Of a stretch of DNA of 30,832 nucleotides, positions 8,306 through 16,882 are shown in pieces. Both the position numbers and the translations under genes were made by a program. The DNA comes from Bacteroidales bacterium UBA3816 (lineage in GTDB: Bacteria > Bacteroidota > Bacteroidia > Bacteroidales > P3): contig DFDY01000071.1 in assembly GCA_002368955.1 (NCBI GenBank), forward strand, positions 1-30,832. The letters are read 5' to 3'. How positions within the stretch are numbered: position 1 is the stretch's first letter; each line of letters begins with the position of its first letter. Below the pieces are notes generated by a model. The model saw only the letters and a program-made list of their open reading frames with translations. It was not told the origin of the DNA and did not search any database.

Positions 8306-8632
8306 TTATTTCTGGTTTTGCTGGGCGGGTTGCTCGGGGAGGGGCTGAACCATAGATTTCTCCACGGTGACGACTACGCCGTTGGCGATTTCGACATCGA
8401 TGGTGTGCTCGGCTATCTCGTGCACTTTGCCATAAATGCCGCCACTGAAACTGACACGATCGCCTTTCTTGAGGTTTTCACGAAACTCACGTTCTTTTTT
8501 TGCCTGTTTCTGTTGCGGACGAATCATGAGGAGCCACATGATGACGAAGATGAGGATGAGCCAGATAAGCATACTGCTGCCGCCCTGTCCACCGGCGGCC
8601 GACTGAAGAAGAATGACTAATGGAGTGTTCAT
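8306..8632 (-). CDS. yajC: Preprotein translocase auxiliary subunit YajC
   Basis: The 108-residue protein has one membrane helix (about 20-37, SMLIWLILIFVIMWLLMI) followed by the family hallmark IRPQQKQAKK. A cytoplasmic domain with LKKGDRVSFSGGIYGKV and VEIANGVVVTVEKS comes next. YajC associates with SecDF and SecYEG at the inner membrane. The N-terminal Ala/Gly/Gln-rich stretch before the helix and the Gln-rich tail are common in the family. The start ATG at 8632 is 31 nt downstream of the DUF1573 lipoprotein stop, so it probably belongs to the same transcript. Confidence 0.95.
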   Translation of the reverse strand: MNTPLVILLQSAAGGQGGSSMLIWLILIFVIMWLLMIRPQQKQAKKEREFRENLKKGDRVSFSGGIYGKVHEIAEHTIDVEIANGVVVTVEKSMVQPLPEQPAQQNQK

Positions 8633-8663
8633 TGTTACGTGTTTTTATTTATTGTTTCTAATT

Positions 8664-9110
8664 TTAATTAGCTATTTGAGCGGTGATTTTAAGTACGTGG
8701 CGCGAAGGCTGGGCATTGGAAGAGACGGTGACCTCCTGATACTGTTGCCCCACCTTGCCGCGAGAGTTGAAAGAGACGGTGACATAGCCGTCGGCCCCAG
8801 GCGCAATGCGCCCCTTGGGAAAGTCAGCCACGGTGCACCCGCAACTGGCATGGCAATTGGTGATGACCAAGTCGCTCTTACCCTTGTTGGTGAAATGGAA
8901 ACTATATGAGATGCTCTCGCCCTCAGATATGCGGCCAAAGTCGTGTAGGTCGGTATCGAAGACCAATTGGGGCATGCCCACGTTGTTGTCGTAGCCTTGG
9001 GCAGTATTGGGGTTCTGAATCAGGTCTACATCAAAGTCCGAAGAATTGGAACTGGTGCGGTTGCACGAAAGAATGAGCAACAGAGCCATGAATGGGAGAA
9101 TGCGTTTCAT
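8664..9110 (-). CDS. DUF1573 lipoprotein
   Basis: The 148-residue product starts with a lipoprotein signal (MKRILPFMALLLILSC, lipid-modified Cys16). It continues through a Ser/Asn-rich linker into one Ig-like DUF1573 domain (about 48-148). Diagnostic features are FDTDLHDFGRISEGE, the FHFTNKGKSDLVI strand and the cysteine motif HASCGCTVADFPKG (C-G-C), then VTVSFNSRGKVGQQ. DUF1573 domains are abundant in Bacteroidota and are thought to be periplasmic or surface Ig-like modules; their function is unproved. The gene sits between nusB (20-bp gap) and yajC, a common Bacteroidales arrangement. Confidence 0.9.
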   Translation of the reverse strand: MKRILPFMALLLILSCNRTSSNSSDFDVDLIQNPNTAQGYDNNVGMPQLVFDTDLHDFGRISEGESISYSFHFTNKGKSDLVITNCHASCGCTVADFPKGRIAPGADGYVTVSFNSRGKVGQQYQEVTVSSNAQPSRHVLKITAQIAN

Positions 9111-9130
9111 CTTTGGAAAGGATTGGTTAA

Positions 9131-10168
9131 TTAACTCTCGGGGAATTGGATATTGGCCACATTGGGGTCGGAAAAGTCCAACAACCCGCTCTCTTCGTTT
9201 TCAAATATGGCAGTATTGATCAGGCCACGGCCCGACTTGCTGATACGGCCGGCTGAGCGCAGTTCGATGATGAACTTGTCCAAAATGCCGTTGATGAACA
9301 GCTTGCTACGCTCGGTGGAGAACTCCTTGGAGAGCTCGATATATTCGTCCACCGTGACACGCTCCGGAATGCTGGGGAACTCCGTAAGCTCGGCCACTGC
9401 CATGTTAAGCAACAGCACATCCATCAGGGCCACGCGGTCAAACTCCCATCCGTTGAGGTGCTTGCGAATCATCACCTCCACCTCAGGAAAATGGCGCATG
9501 GTAGCCAAAAGGAGGTTGCGCGAAAACTCAAAGGCCTCGTTGTCCTTTTCATATCGCTCGTCGTGCATCAGAGGGATAGGCGTAGCCTCGTCGGTGGTAT
9601 CGTCGAGCCCCTTGAGCATCATAAAGTTATACTGGGCAATCTGGTCAAAATCATCCTCCCAAAGAAGGCTCTGAGGATAAAGGAAGTCACGGAGAGAATC
9701 AAAGTTCATCAAGAACTTGAAGATGCTGAGCGCAAACTTCTGGTCGGTGTCGAAAGAGGGTTCAGTTTCAAGATAAGCCTTATACTCGGGGTATTTGACA
9801 AAGGCCTGATAGGCCTGCCTGAAGATTCGGTCGCAGTCGACTCCGCCCCAGTTGACATTGGCGGCCTCGCTGTGGCGGCGGAGGTCATAGTTGTCGGCCA
9901 GTCGCATAATGAAGATATTCTCCGGTATGCGACGGATGGGATTGAGGTCCTCTTCGCTAGGGAGAAATTTGTGCTGAGCCTCATCCATAAGGACACCGGA
10001 GAACTCTGCAAAATGGACCAATGCGGCCAGCTGGATAGTTCCCAAATCATTGAGACGGGAAATCTGATGTTTGTAATTCTTCTCGACAACGTTGAGTTCG
10101 ACGGGGTCGGCCTTGGCAGCATAGAGCGCCTGAAGGACTTTGGAGCGGAGGAAATGACGACTTAACAT
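9131..10168 (-). CDS. nusB: Transcription antitermination protein NusB, long Bacteroidota form
   Basis: NusB binds boxA RNA with NusE (S10) and supports rRNA antitermination. At 345 residues this is longer than the roughly 140-residue proteobacterial protein. Bacteroidota versions carry an N-terminal extension that starts, as here, with MLSRHFLRSKVLQALYA, itself NusB-like. The canonical NusB domain is at about 205-310: RHLNGWEFDRVALMDVLLLN, AVAELTEFPSIPERVTVDEY, IELSKEFSTERSKLFINGIL. A C-terminal tail of about 35 residues follows and appears disordered. The gene lies 43 bp downstream of leuS and 20 bp upstream of the DUF1573 gene. Confidence 0.93.
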   Translation of the reverse strand: MLSRHFLRSKVLQALYAAKADPVELNVVEKNYKHQISRLNDLGTIQLAALVHFAEFSGVLMDEAQHKFLPSEEDLNPIRRIPENIFIMRLADNYDLRRHSEAANVNWGGVDCDRIFRQAYQAFVKYPEYKAYLETEPSFDTDQKFALSIFKFLMNFDSLRDFLYPQSLLWEDDFDQIAQYNFMMLKGLDDTTDEATPIPLMHDERYEKDNEAFEFSRNLLLATMRHFPEVEVMIRKHLNGWEFDRVALMDVLLLNMAVAELTEFPSIPERVTVDEYIELSKEFSTERSKLFINGILDKFIIELRSAGRISKSGRGLINTAIFENEESGLLDFSDPNVANIQFPES

Positions 10169-10211
10169 GTTAGATGAATGTGGATAGATGAGTTATTGCG
10201 TCAAAGGAAAA

Positions 10212-13064
10212 CTATAGTACGATATTGATAATTTTGTTGGGGACGAAGACAACGCGCTTGGGCTCTTTGCCGTCGAGCCATTTCTGAGCCAGCTTGTCGG
10301 CCATGACGGCGGCTACGGCCTCTTGCTGACTGATGCCGTTGGGCAGTTCCAGGGTGAGGCGCGTCTTGCCATTGAAAGAGACGGGGTAAGTGAAGGTGTC
10401 CTGCACCAACATGGCGGGGTCATACTCGGGCCATTGGGCATCACAGATAGAAGTGGTGTGACCCAACTGGCTGTAGACCTCCTCGGCAATGTGGGGGGCA
10501 AAGGGGGCCATGAGGATGGCCAGCTGCTCTATTACCGTGTGCGAGACACTGTCGAGGGCAGAAAGGTCATTGACACAAATCATGAAGGTGGATACCGACG
10601 TGTTGAACGAGAAACGCTCTATATCGTCAGTAATCTTCTTGATGGTCTGGTGGAGTATTTTCAACTGAGGTTTGGTGGCAGGAGCATCGATGCTGCTCTC
10701 GAAGAGCTTCCAAAATTTCTTAAGGAAACGGAAGACTCCCTCTATGCCATTGGTGTCCCATGGCTTGGCTTGCTCCACAGGACCGAGGAACATCTCGTAA
10801 AGGCGGAGCGTGTCGGCACCGTAGCGGGCCACCAGATCGTCGGGGTTCTGAACGTTGAACATCGATTTGGACATTTTCTCCACCTCCCAGCCGCAGACAT
10901 ACTTGCCGTCTTCCAATTCAAAGCGGGCATCGGCAAACTCGGGCCGCCACTGACGGAATTTCTCAATGTCGAGGATGTCGTTGTTGACAATATTGATGTC
11001 CACATGGATGGGCACCGTGTTCTCGGCACAGCCGGGGATATTCTTAGAAATGAAAAGGTTGTTGTCGGTCTTGCTGCGATAGACAAAGTTGGAGCGTCCC
11101 TGAATCATGCCCTGATTGACCAGTTTCTGGAAGGGCTCCTGTTTGACGGCCAGTCCCATGTCGAAGAGAAACTTGTTCCAGAAGCGGGCATAGATGAGGT
11201 GGCCGGTGCCGTGCTCGGCGCCGCCCACATAGAGGTCCACATTCTGCCAGTAGTTGACAGCCTCGGGACTGAAATACGCCTGCCCGTTGTGCGGGTCCAT
11301 ATAGCGCAGATAATAGCCACTGGAACCGGCAAAACCGGGCATGGTGCTCAGTTCTAGGGGAAAGACGTTGACATGGTCGATAAGGTTCTTGTCCACCACC
11401 TTTCGGTTTTTCTCATCCCATGCCCACACCTGCGCGTGGCCCAGCGGAGGCTCGCCTGTGGAGGTGGGTTTAAAGTCCTTCACCTCGGGCAGTTCCAAAG
11501 GCAGGCACTCCAACGGGAGCATGTAGGGGCGGTTGTTCTTGTAGTAGACAGGGAAAGGCTCGCCCCAGTAGCGCTGACGGCTGAAGATGGCGTCGCGCAG
11601 ACGGAAGTTGACCGTGCGGCTGCCGATGCCCATCTCCTCCACCTTATTGATAACGGCCTTCATGGCATCCTTCACCTTCATGCCGGTGATGAAGCCGCTG
11701 TTGACCGAGTAGCCGATCTTGCTGTCGATGCTTTCTTCCCAGGTGTTGGGGTCGGTAAGATGTTCGGGATTGGGGTCGGCGGCCACCACCTGACGAATGG
11801 GCAGATGGAAATGGCGTGCAAAGGCAAAGTCGCGGCTGTCGTGGGCGGGGACGGCCATAATGGCACCCGTTCCATAGCCGGCAAGCACATATTCAGAAAC
11901 CCAGATGGGTATTTTTTCGCCTGTGAGGGGATTGACTGCGAAGGCACCGGTAAACACGCCCGTCACCTTCTTCACTTCGGCCTGTCTCTCGCGCTCCGAG
12001 CGGTTCTTGGCCCAAGTGACATAAGCCTCCACTTCGGCACGCTGCTCGGGCGTGGTGATTTGCTCAATCATCTCGTGTTCAGGACAGAGCACCATAAAGG
12101 TAACGCCGAAGATGGTGTCGGGGCGGGTGGTGAAAATCTCAAAGGCACTCTCGGGGATGGGCTCGCCTTGGCCTTGATAGGCCTGCACGCCGGGAAGTAG
12201 GTTGGCCTTTTGGTCCACAGCCAGCGGGAACCACACGGAGGCTCCTTCGGAGCGGCCAATCCAGTTGCGCTGAATTTCCTTGAGGCTGTCGGTCCAGTCC
12301 ACCTCTTCCAATCCGTCCACCAGTCGCTGGGCATAGGCCGAAATGCGCAGGCTCCACTGGCGCATAAGCTTGCGCTCGACGGGATAGCCGCCGCGCACGC
12401 TCAGCCCGCCGACCACTTCGTCGTTGGCCAGCACAGTGCCAAGTTCGGGGCACCAGTTGACGGGAATGTCGGCCAGATAGGCCAGGCGGTAATTCATCAG
12501 ATAGTCCTGTCGCTCCTCTTCGGTCATCTCCTTCCAAGGCTTGTCGCCCTGGGTTTCGAGGGAGCCGTTCTCCAACTGCTCGACCAAGTGGCTGATGGGC
12601 ATGGCCTTGTCCAGTTCCTTGTCGTAGTAGTGGTTGAAGAGCTGCACAAAAGTCCACTGAGTCCAGTGGTAATAGAATGGGTCGCAGGTGCGCACCTCGC
12701 GGTCCCAATCAAAAGAGAAACCAATCTTGTCCAACTGCTCACGATAGCGGGCAATGTTGCGCTCGGTGGTGATGGCCGGGTGCTGGCCCGTCTGGATGGC
12801 ATACTGCTCGGCCGGAAGACCGTAGGCATCGTAGCCCATAGGGTGCAGCACGTTGAAGCCGCGCAGGCGCTTGTAGCGGGCAAAAATGTCAGAGGCTATG
12901 TAGCCCAGCGGGTGCCCTACATGAAGGCCGGCCCCAGAGGGATAGGGGAACATGTCCAAGACATAATAATGAGGTTTGTTGGAGTCGTTGGAGCAACGGT
13001 AAGTGTGATGCTCGCGCCAATAATTCTGCCACTTGGGCTCGATTTCGTTGAAGTTATAATCCAT
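10212..13064 (-). CDS. leuS: Leucyl-tRNA synthetase
   Basis: Charges tRNA-Leu with leucine in the cytoplasm. The 950-residue class Ia synthetase has the HIGH-type motif HVGH (48-51, within YPSGAGLHVGHPLGY) and the KMSKS loop at 730-734. The CP1 editing domain carries the TTRPDTIFG signature near 310. The C-terminal anticodon-binding part contains APHIAEEVYSQLG and ends in RVVFVPNKIINIVL. All the expected catalytic and editing elements are present and the length is usual for Bacteroidota. The ATG at 13064 gives the standard N-terminus (MDYNFNEIEPKWQNYW). It heads the minus-strand cluster with nusB, DUF1573, yajC, ybbR-like and coaE, all spaced closely enough for read-through. Confidence 0.97.
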   Translation of the reverse strand: MDYNFNEIEPKWQNYWREHHTYRCSNDSNKPHYYVLDMFPYPSGAGLHVGHPLGYIASDIFARYKRLRGFNVLHPMGYDAYGLPAEQYAIQTGQHPAITTERNIARYREQLDKIGFSFDWDREVRTCDPFYYHWTQWTFVQLFNHYYDKELDKAMPISHLVEQLENGSLETQGDKPWKEMTEEERQDYLMNYRLAYLADIPVNWCPELGTVLANDEVVGGLSVRGGYPVERKLMRQWSLRISAYAQRLVDGLEEVDWTDSLKEIQRNWIGRSEGASVWFPLAVDQKANLLPGVQAYQGQGEPIPESAFEIFTTRPDTIFGVTFMVLCPEHEMIEQITTPEQRAEVEAYVTWAKNRSERERQAEVKKVTGVFTGAFAVNPLTGEKIPIWVSEYVLAGYGTGAIMAVPAHDSRDFAFARHFHLPIRQVVAADPNPEHLTDPNTWEESIDSKIGYSVNSGFITGMKVKDAMKAVINKVEEMGIGSRTVNFRLRDAIFSRQRYWGEPFPVYYKNNRPYMLPLECLPLELPEVKDFKPTSTGEPPLGHAQVWAWDEKNRKVVDKNLIDHVNVFPLELSTMPGFAGSSGYYLRYMDPHNGQAYFSPEAVNYWQNVDLYVGGAEHGTGHLIYARFWNKFLFDMGLAVKQEPFQKLVNQGMIQGRSNFVYRSKTDNNLFISKNIPGCAENTVPIHVDINIVNNDILDIEKFRQWRPEFADARFELEDGKYVCGWEVEKMSKSMFNVQNPDDLVARYGADTLRLYEMFLGPVEQAKPWDTNGIEGVFRFLKKFWKLFESSIDAPATKPQLKILHQTIKKITDDIERFSFNTSVSTFMICVNDLSALDSVSHTVIEQLAILMAPFAPHIAEEVYSQLGHTTSICDAQWPEYDPAMLVQDTFTYPVSFNGKTRLTLELPNGISQQEAVAAVMADKLAQKWLDGKEPKRVVFVPNKIINIVL

Positions 13065-13129
13065 TGTTCTCTTCGGTTAACCTTTGTGCAATAGCCTATT
13101 AGGAAACTTTCCGCAAAAATAGGGAATTG

Positions 13130-13137
13130 CAAATATA
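13130..13137 (-). promoter_or_regulatory. Candidate leuS -7 element
   Basis: The minus strand reads TATATTTG here, matching the Bacteroidota -7 consensus TAnnTTTG, about 65 nt before the leuS ATG. A clear -33 TTTG at the usual 19-20 nt spacing was not found; the upstream DNA is an A/T run. No T-box-like leader is visible in the short 5' region. Confidence 0.45.
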
Positions 13138-13226
13138 CATTTTTTTTTTGTTTTATTGAAGTTTTTTTATGCCAAAACCCCATTATTGTCAATTATTCAT
13201 CGAAGTGTGACGGACATTCAAGACTT

Positions 13227-13249
13227 AAGGAATTCTTTCTAGAATCCTT
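13227..13249. repeat. Imperfect inverted repeat AAGGAATTC/GAATCCTT
   Basis: AAGGAATTC (13227-13235) and GAATCCTT (13242-13249) are complementary apart from one extra base. It lies in the gene-free stretch upstream of leuS and interrupts a coding-like minus-strand reading. Confidence 0.35.
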
Positions 13250-13323
13250 GTTTTCGGCACGTCCTAAACTCTTGGATGTATTCCGTCAATTTGCTCTTTT
13301 TGCTCTGGGGAAACTCATTTTGC

Positions 13324-13350
13324 AAGCATATATATTACATATATATGCTT
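13324..13350. repeat. Perfect 12-bp AT-rich palindrome with TAC loop
   Basis: AAGCATATATAT (13324-13335) and ATATATATGCTT (13339-13350) are perfectly complementary around a 3-nt loop. It is the strongest local structure between leuS and the DUF349 gene. No U-tract follows on either strand. It separates two coding-like minus-strand fragments and may be a transcript end or a mobile-element feature. Confidence 0.6.
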
Positions 13351-13389
13351 TGTGGGTAATTCCGCACGTTATGGCTAAATTATTGAACT

Positions 13390-13652
13390 TCAGTAAATAA
13401 CACATAACTCATTGATTTCTTCGGACGTTAGACCTTTTTCTTCGTCGGTCAAAAGTAGAAACGCCTGAAATTCAACGTTTCCCCGATTAACCGAGCGAAC
13501 CATCGGCGAACCATCGGCAAAGCTTCTTTGGACTTTCGAAAACCTCCGTCCGACAATAGCGCCGCCAAATTACTCGCCAATCTGTAGTTATCAACAACGA
13601 TTTTCAAACAACTGCCTCCCAGCCCCTTTCCTCTAACGTTGTTAAACAGCAT
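13390..13652 (-). pseudogene. Candidate frameshifted small gene
   Basis: On the minus strand a frame opens at the ATG at 13652 (MLFNNVRGKGLGG, then NYRLASNLAALLSDGGF and KSKEALPMVR). It is then thrown out of frame by a perfect 11-bp tandem duplication (GAACCATCGGC on the plus strand, 13497-13507 and 13508-13518). Removing one copy joins it to a second frame with coding-like composition (NRGNVEFQAFLLLTDEEKG, then LTSEEINELCVIY) ending at the stop at 13390-13392. The reconstructed product would be about 83 residues. No family is recognised. Alternatively this is part of a repeated intergenic sequence with variable copy number of the 11-mer. The second frame also extends upstream of the duplication for about 25 codons, so the true original start is uncertain. 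Confidence 0.4.
13497..13518. repeat. 11-bp perfect tandem duplication
   Basis: GAACCATCGGC occurs twice head to tail (13497-13507, 13508-13518). The length is not a multiple of three, so it shifts the minus-strand reading frame that crosses it. Confidence 0.85.
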
Positions 13653-13884
13653 GTTGACGAGAAGCCCTCTGTCCAATAACAAAATAGATGGAGTCTTCCT
13701 TTGCTGTCTCTAGACACAGTATAAATCGCAGAAAAAGGGAATTGGACAAAAATATAGATTACATTTTTCATTACATTATATTTTTTTTGTATCTTTGCAA
13801 CCTGCCACGAAGGCAAAGCAAACCCAATTAAACGTCTGCAACTGAATGTTACAGAACTAATTCTAAACACAAAAAAACCCAATT
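13653..13884. other. Leader region of the DUF349 gene
   Basis: No intact gene was found here. A minus-strand frame extending to 13882 crosses the DUF349 promoter and looks spurious. The stretch is A/T-rich near 13760-13800 and contains the -7 element at 13790-13797. About 85 nt of untranslated leader follow before the DUF349 ATG. Confidence 0.5.
13790..13797 (+). promoter_or_regulatory. -7 element for the DUF349 gene
   Basis: TATCTTTG followed by CAA is a strong match to the Bacteroidota TAnnTTTG box, preceded by a T-run. A canonical TTTG at -33 is not evident (TTCA at the expected place). The implied leader is about 80 nt. Confidence 0.6.
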
Positions 13885-15876
13885 ATGGAAGAACTGAACG
13901 AAAAGCAGGAAGCCGTACAGAACGAGGAACTGCAACCAGTTGTCGAGCAAGTTGCTCAGGACAATGACTCTAACACCAACGTGACCCCCGAGCCTGCCTC
14001 TGAGGTCGAACCCGTGGCCGAAACCCCGGCTACTACAACGGAGACCGCTCCTGCCAAGGAGAACGCCCCCGCCGAGACCGCACCGGCTGCCGAAACCGCC
14101 CCCGTGGCCGAAAATGCCACATCCGAACCACAGCAAGAGCCAGAGGTAGACTACAGCCACAAGAGCCGCGAGGAGCTGCTGGCTGCTTTCACCGAACTGA
14201 TGGACGACGATGTTTCTCACATCCGCAACCGAGTGAGGGCCATCCGCGACCAATTCGGCATCCTCAACAAAGAGATGGAACAAAAAGCCGCCAAGGCCTT
14301 CGAGGAACAGGGAGGCAACAAAGAGGATTTCAAATTTGAGAACGACCTCGTAGCCCAAGAGTTTTACAAACTCTGCGACACCTACCGCGCCCGCCGTCAG
14401 CAGATGCAGGAAGAAATAGAGGCCCAAAAGCAACGCAACCTCCAAGCCAAACGCCAGATTTTGGAGGACCTGCGTCTCCTCATCAACAAGGACGAGGAAA
14501 CCCTCAAACAGACCTATGACGAATTCAACGCCATACAGGAAAAGTGGAAAGGCATCGGCGACGTTCCCCGCGAGGACATGAACGATCTCTGGCAGAACTA
14601 CCATTTCCTCATCGAACAGTTTTTCAATAAGGTTAAGATTAGCAAAGAGCTGCGCATGCTCGACCTCAAGCGCAACTTGGAGCAGAAAATACAGCTGTGC
14701 GAACGCGCCGAAGAGCTGATTGTGGAGACCTCGGTGGTCAAGGCCTTCAAAGCCCTGCAGGACCTCCGCGCCCAGTGGAAAGAGATAGGCCCTGTGCCCT
14801 CTGAACAGAGCGAAGAGATTTGGCAGCGCTTCAACAACGCCGCCGACCAGATTGACGAACGCCGTCGCGAGTACTACGACCAGCGCAAGGAGGAAATGGA
14901 CCAGAACCTCCTGGCCAAACAAGCCCTAATTGCCAAGGCCGAAGAGCTGACACAAGAGATTCCCACTTCCACCAAAAAGTGGAACGACACCACCGAAGCC
15001 CTCGACGAACTGCTGAAACTCTGGAAGAGCATCGGACCCGTGCCCAAGGAGAACAACGAGGAGGTTTGGAACAAATTCAAAGGCATCATCGACAAGCACT
15101 ATGCCGACAAGAAACAGCATTTTGGCCAGGTGCGCGACGAGCAAAGCGAGAACTACAACAAGAAGGTGGACCTCTGCCTGAAGGCCGAAGCCATTGCCAA
15201 ACGCGAGGACTGGAAGAAAGCTACGGAAGAGCTGCTTGAACTCCAGGCCGAGTGGAAGACCATCGGTCCCACCAGCCGCAAGGTGAGCGACAAGATTTGG
15301 CACCGCTTCCGCAGTGCCTGCGACGAGTTCTTTGCCAAGAAGGGCGACTACTTCAAGGGCATCCGCAGCAGCGAGAGCGAGAACCTCGAAAAGAAAACCG
15401 CCATCATCGAAGAGCTCAAAGCCTATGCCTTTGGCGACGACAAGGAGGAAAACCTCAACGCCGTGAAGGATTTCCAACGCCGCTGGGCCGAGATTGGCCA
15501 CGTTCCCATGAAAGAGAAGGACCGCATCATGAAGGAATTCCGTGGTCTGTTGGATGGAGTCTTCGAGAAGCTGAAAATTTCTGCCCGCGAGGCCGACGAC
15601 ACTCTCTTCCGCAGCCGCGCGCGTGGTGGTTCTGGACGTAGAGGCTCTGGCAACGAGGAACACGACATCCAAAACCGTATCGACAAACTCAATTCCGACC
15701 TCAAACTGTGGGAAAACAACATCGGTTTCCTGGCCAACAGCAAACAGGCCGACCTGCTGAAGGAGGAGATGGAGAAGAAGATGGAAGCCACACGGCAGGA
15801 GATTGCCTTGCTGACCGCCAAACTGAAACAGAAAGCCCAAGAAGAGGAGGCCGAAAATAATGAGGCTGCCGAATAA
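13885..15876 (+). CDS. DUF349 repeat protein
   Basis: The 663-residue cytoplasmic protein has a low-complexity N-terminus (about 1-90) rich in Glu, Ala, Pro and Thr. It is followed by helical, coiled-coil-like sequence with five DUF349 repeats at about 212-253, 287-330, 374-415, 450-492 and 527-567. Each has the W-x-x-IG-x-(V/T) core: WKGIGDVP, WKEIGPVP, WKSIGPVP, WKTIGPTS, WAEIGHVP. A final coiled coil (about 600-655) is Lys/Glu-rich. DUF349 proteins are widespread in Bacteroidota and Actinobacteria with no settled function. No signal peptide is present. It has its own promoter, and the gldB-like gene starts 28 bp after its stop. Confidence 0.92.
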   Translation: MEELNEKQEAVQNEELQPVVEQVAQDNDSNTNVTPEPASEVEPVAETPATTTETAPAKENAPAETAPAAETAPVAENATSEPQQEPEVDYSHKSREELLAAFTELMDDDVSHIRNRVRAIRDQFGILNKEMEQKAAKAFEEQGGNKEDFKFENDLVAQEFYKLCDTYRARRQQMQEEIEAQKQRNLQAKRQILEDLRLLINKDEETLKQTYDEFNAIQEKWKGIGDVPREDMNDLWQNYHFLIEQFFNKVKISKELRMLDLKRNLEQKIQLCERAEELIVETSVVKAFKALQDLRAQWKEIGPVPSEQSEEIWQRFNNAADQIDERRREYYDQRKEEMDQNLLAKQALIAKAEELTQEIPTSTKKWNDTTEALDELLKLWKSIGPVPKENNEEVWNKFKGIIDKHYADKKQHFGQVRDEQSENYNKKVDLCLKAEAIAKREDWKKATEELLELQAEWKTIGPTSRKVSDKIWHRFRSACDEFFAKKGDYFKGIRSSESENLEKKTAIIEELKAYAFGDDKEENLNAVKDFQRRWAEIGHVPMKEKDRIMKEFRGLLDGVFEKLKISAREADDTLFRSRARGGSGRRGSGNEEHDIQNRIDKLNSDLKLWENNIGFLANSKQADLLKEEMEKKMEATRQEIALLTAKLKQKAQEEEAENNEAAE

Positions 15877-15904
15877 AAACGGATTGGACAAAAAATAGTA
15901 TCAA

Positions 15905-16882
15905 TTGATAAAAAAAAGATTTCTCATACAGCTGACGGCACTGGCGGCCATCACCCTGACAACCGCCTGCCGTCACACACCTGACGAAGCGGTGCAACTG
16001 CACCGCTTCGAAAAGGTGCTGTTTGACACGCCCGTGGAGCAGTTGCAAAGCAAATTGCAGACAATGGGTAGCGAATACAGCACCGAATTGTTGAATGTCC
16101 AACCCGGCAATCCCGAATATATGCAGATGCTGGCGGGATTTGTGCAAGACCCCACCATGCGGGAGGTCTACAGGCTAGTGGACAGCGTTTTCGGCAATAT
16201 GGAGGCAGAGTCGGCAGCCCTGGGCAAAGCCCTCAAAAGAGCACAGGAACTCTCCCCTACCCTTCGCTACGACAAAGTGTACACCTTTGTCTCCGGCATG
16301 TTCGACTACGACATGCGCGTGGGATGCAACAGCCACGAGGTGGTCATCAGCCTTGACCAATATATACTCCCCTATACGGAGAAGTATAACTATTTCAACA
16401 GTCCCCTCTTTCTGGTGCAGCAAAGCCGCCGCCAGTACTTGGTAGCCGACTGCATGACAGCCATCGGCCGCCAACATATTGCCATTCCCCAAGAGGGTGA
16501 CCTGACCCTGCTGGACTACATGGTGGCCGAAGGCAAGGCCATCTATTTTGCACAGCAGACCCTGCCCGACACTCCGGACAGCATATTGATGCGCTACAGC
16601 AAAGAGCAAATGGAATGGATGAAGAAGAACGAGAGCAACGTGTGGAGCTATCTGCTACAGAACAAACTGTTGTACGACATAGACTTCATGCGCTTTCACA
16701 ATATGATTGACGACGCGCCCAAGACCAACGCCTTCCGCGACTCGTCGCCCCGCACACCTTACTATATCGGTTGGCAGATTGTCAGCGGATATGTGGCACG
16801 GACGGGTGCCACCATGGATGAACTATTTGCCGAAACAGATTCTCAGAAGATTCTGAGCCAGTCAAACTATCGACCTAAATGA
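15905..16882 (+). CDS. gldB: GldB-like lipoprotein
   Basis: The 325-residue protein starts with a lipoprotein signal ending in the lipobox LTTAC. The mature sequence contains VQLHRFEKVLFDTPVEQLQ, a YDKVYTFVSGMFDYDMR segment, a CNSHEVVISLDQYILPYTEKY stretch around the middle, and a late PYYIGWQIVSGYVARTG. This is the pattern of GldB, a lipoprotein needed for gliding in Flavobacterium and widespread in T9SS-bearing Bacteroidota. The start is TTG at 15905: an in-frame TAG lies two codons upstream, and the first ATG is far inside the mature protein, so no ATG can give the signal peptide. It overlaps the next gene by 4 nt (ATGA). The symbol follows family resemblance; gliding itself cannot be inferred. 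Confidence 0.82.
   Translation: MIKKRFLIQLTALAAITLTTACRHTPDEAVQLHRFEKVLFDTPVEQLQSKLQTMGSEYSTELLNVQPGNPEYMQMLAGFVQDPTMREVYRLVDSVFGNMEAESAALGKALKRAQELSPTLRYDKVYTFVSGMFDYDMRVGCNSHEVVISLDQYILPYTEKYNYFNSPLFLVQQSRRQYLVADCMTAIGRQHIAIPQEGDLTLLDYMVAEGKAIYFAQQTLPDTPDSILMRYSKEQMEWMKKNESNVWSYLLQNKLLYDIDFMRFHNMIDDAPKTNAFRDSSPRTPYYIGWQIVSGYVARTGATMDELFAETDSQKILSQSNYRPK

Noticed and set aside
9458..10165. Long plus-strand frame antisense to nusB
   Set aside because: The minus-strand NusB motifs are clear; the antisense frame is a by-product of GC-rich third positions.
11373..13094. Two long plus-strand frames (11373-12200 and 12210-13094) antisense to leuS
   Set aside because: They are shadows of leuS, whose catalytic and editing motifs are complete. 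No start context or family resemblance.
13065..13129. T-box or other leader riboswitch for leuS
   Set aside because: The leader is only about 65 nt with no T-box-like structure, too short for that element.
13324..13350. The AT palindrome as an intrinsic terminator of the flanking genes
   Set aside because: No U-run follows on either strand and it is far from any intact gene end.
13497..13518. Start of a CRISPR or longer tandem array
   Set aside because: Only two directly abutting 11-bp copies without spacers.
13604..13882. 92-residue minus-strand frame upstream of the DUF349 gene
   Set aside because: It covers the DUF349 promoter and leader and has no protein-like composition beyond chance.
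13849..15891. Two very long minus-strand frames (13849-14922 and 14926-15891) antisense to the DUF349 gene
   Set aside because: Low-complexity Leu/Val/Gly-rich translations mirror the Glu/Lys-rich sense repeats; the sense strand has five convincing DUF349 units.
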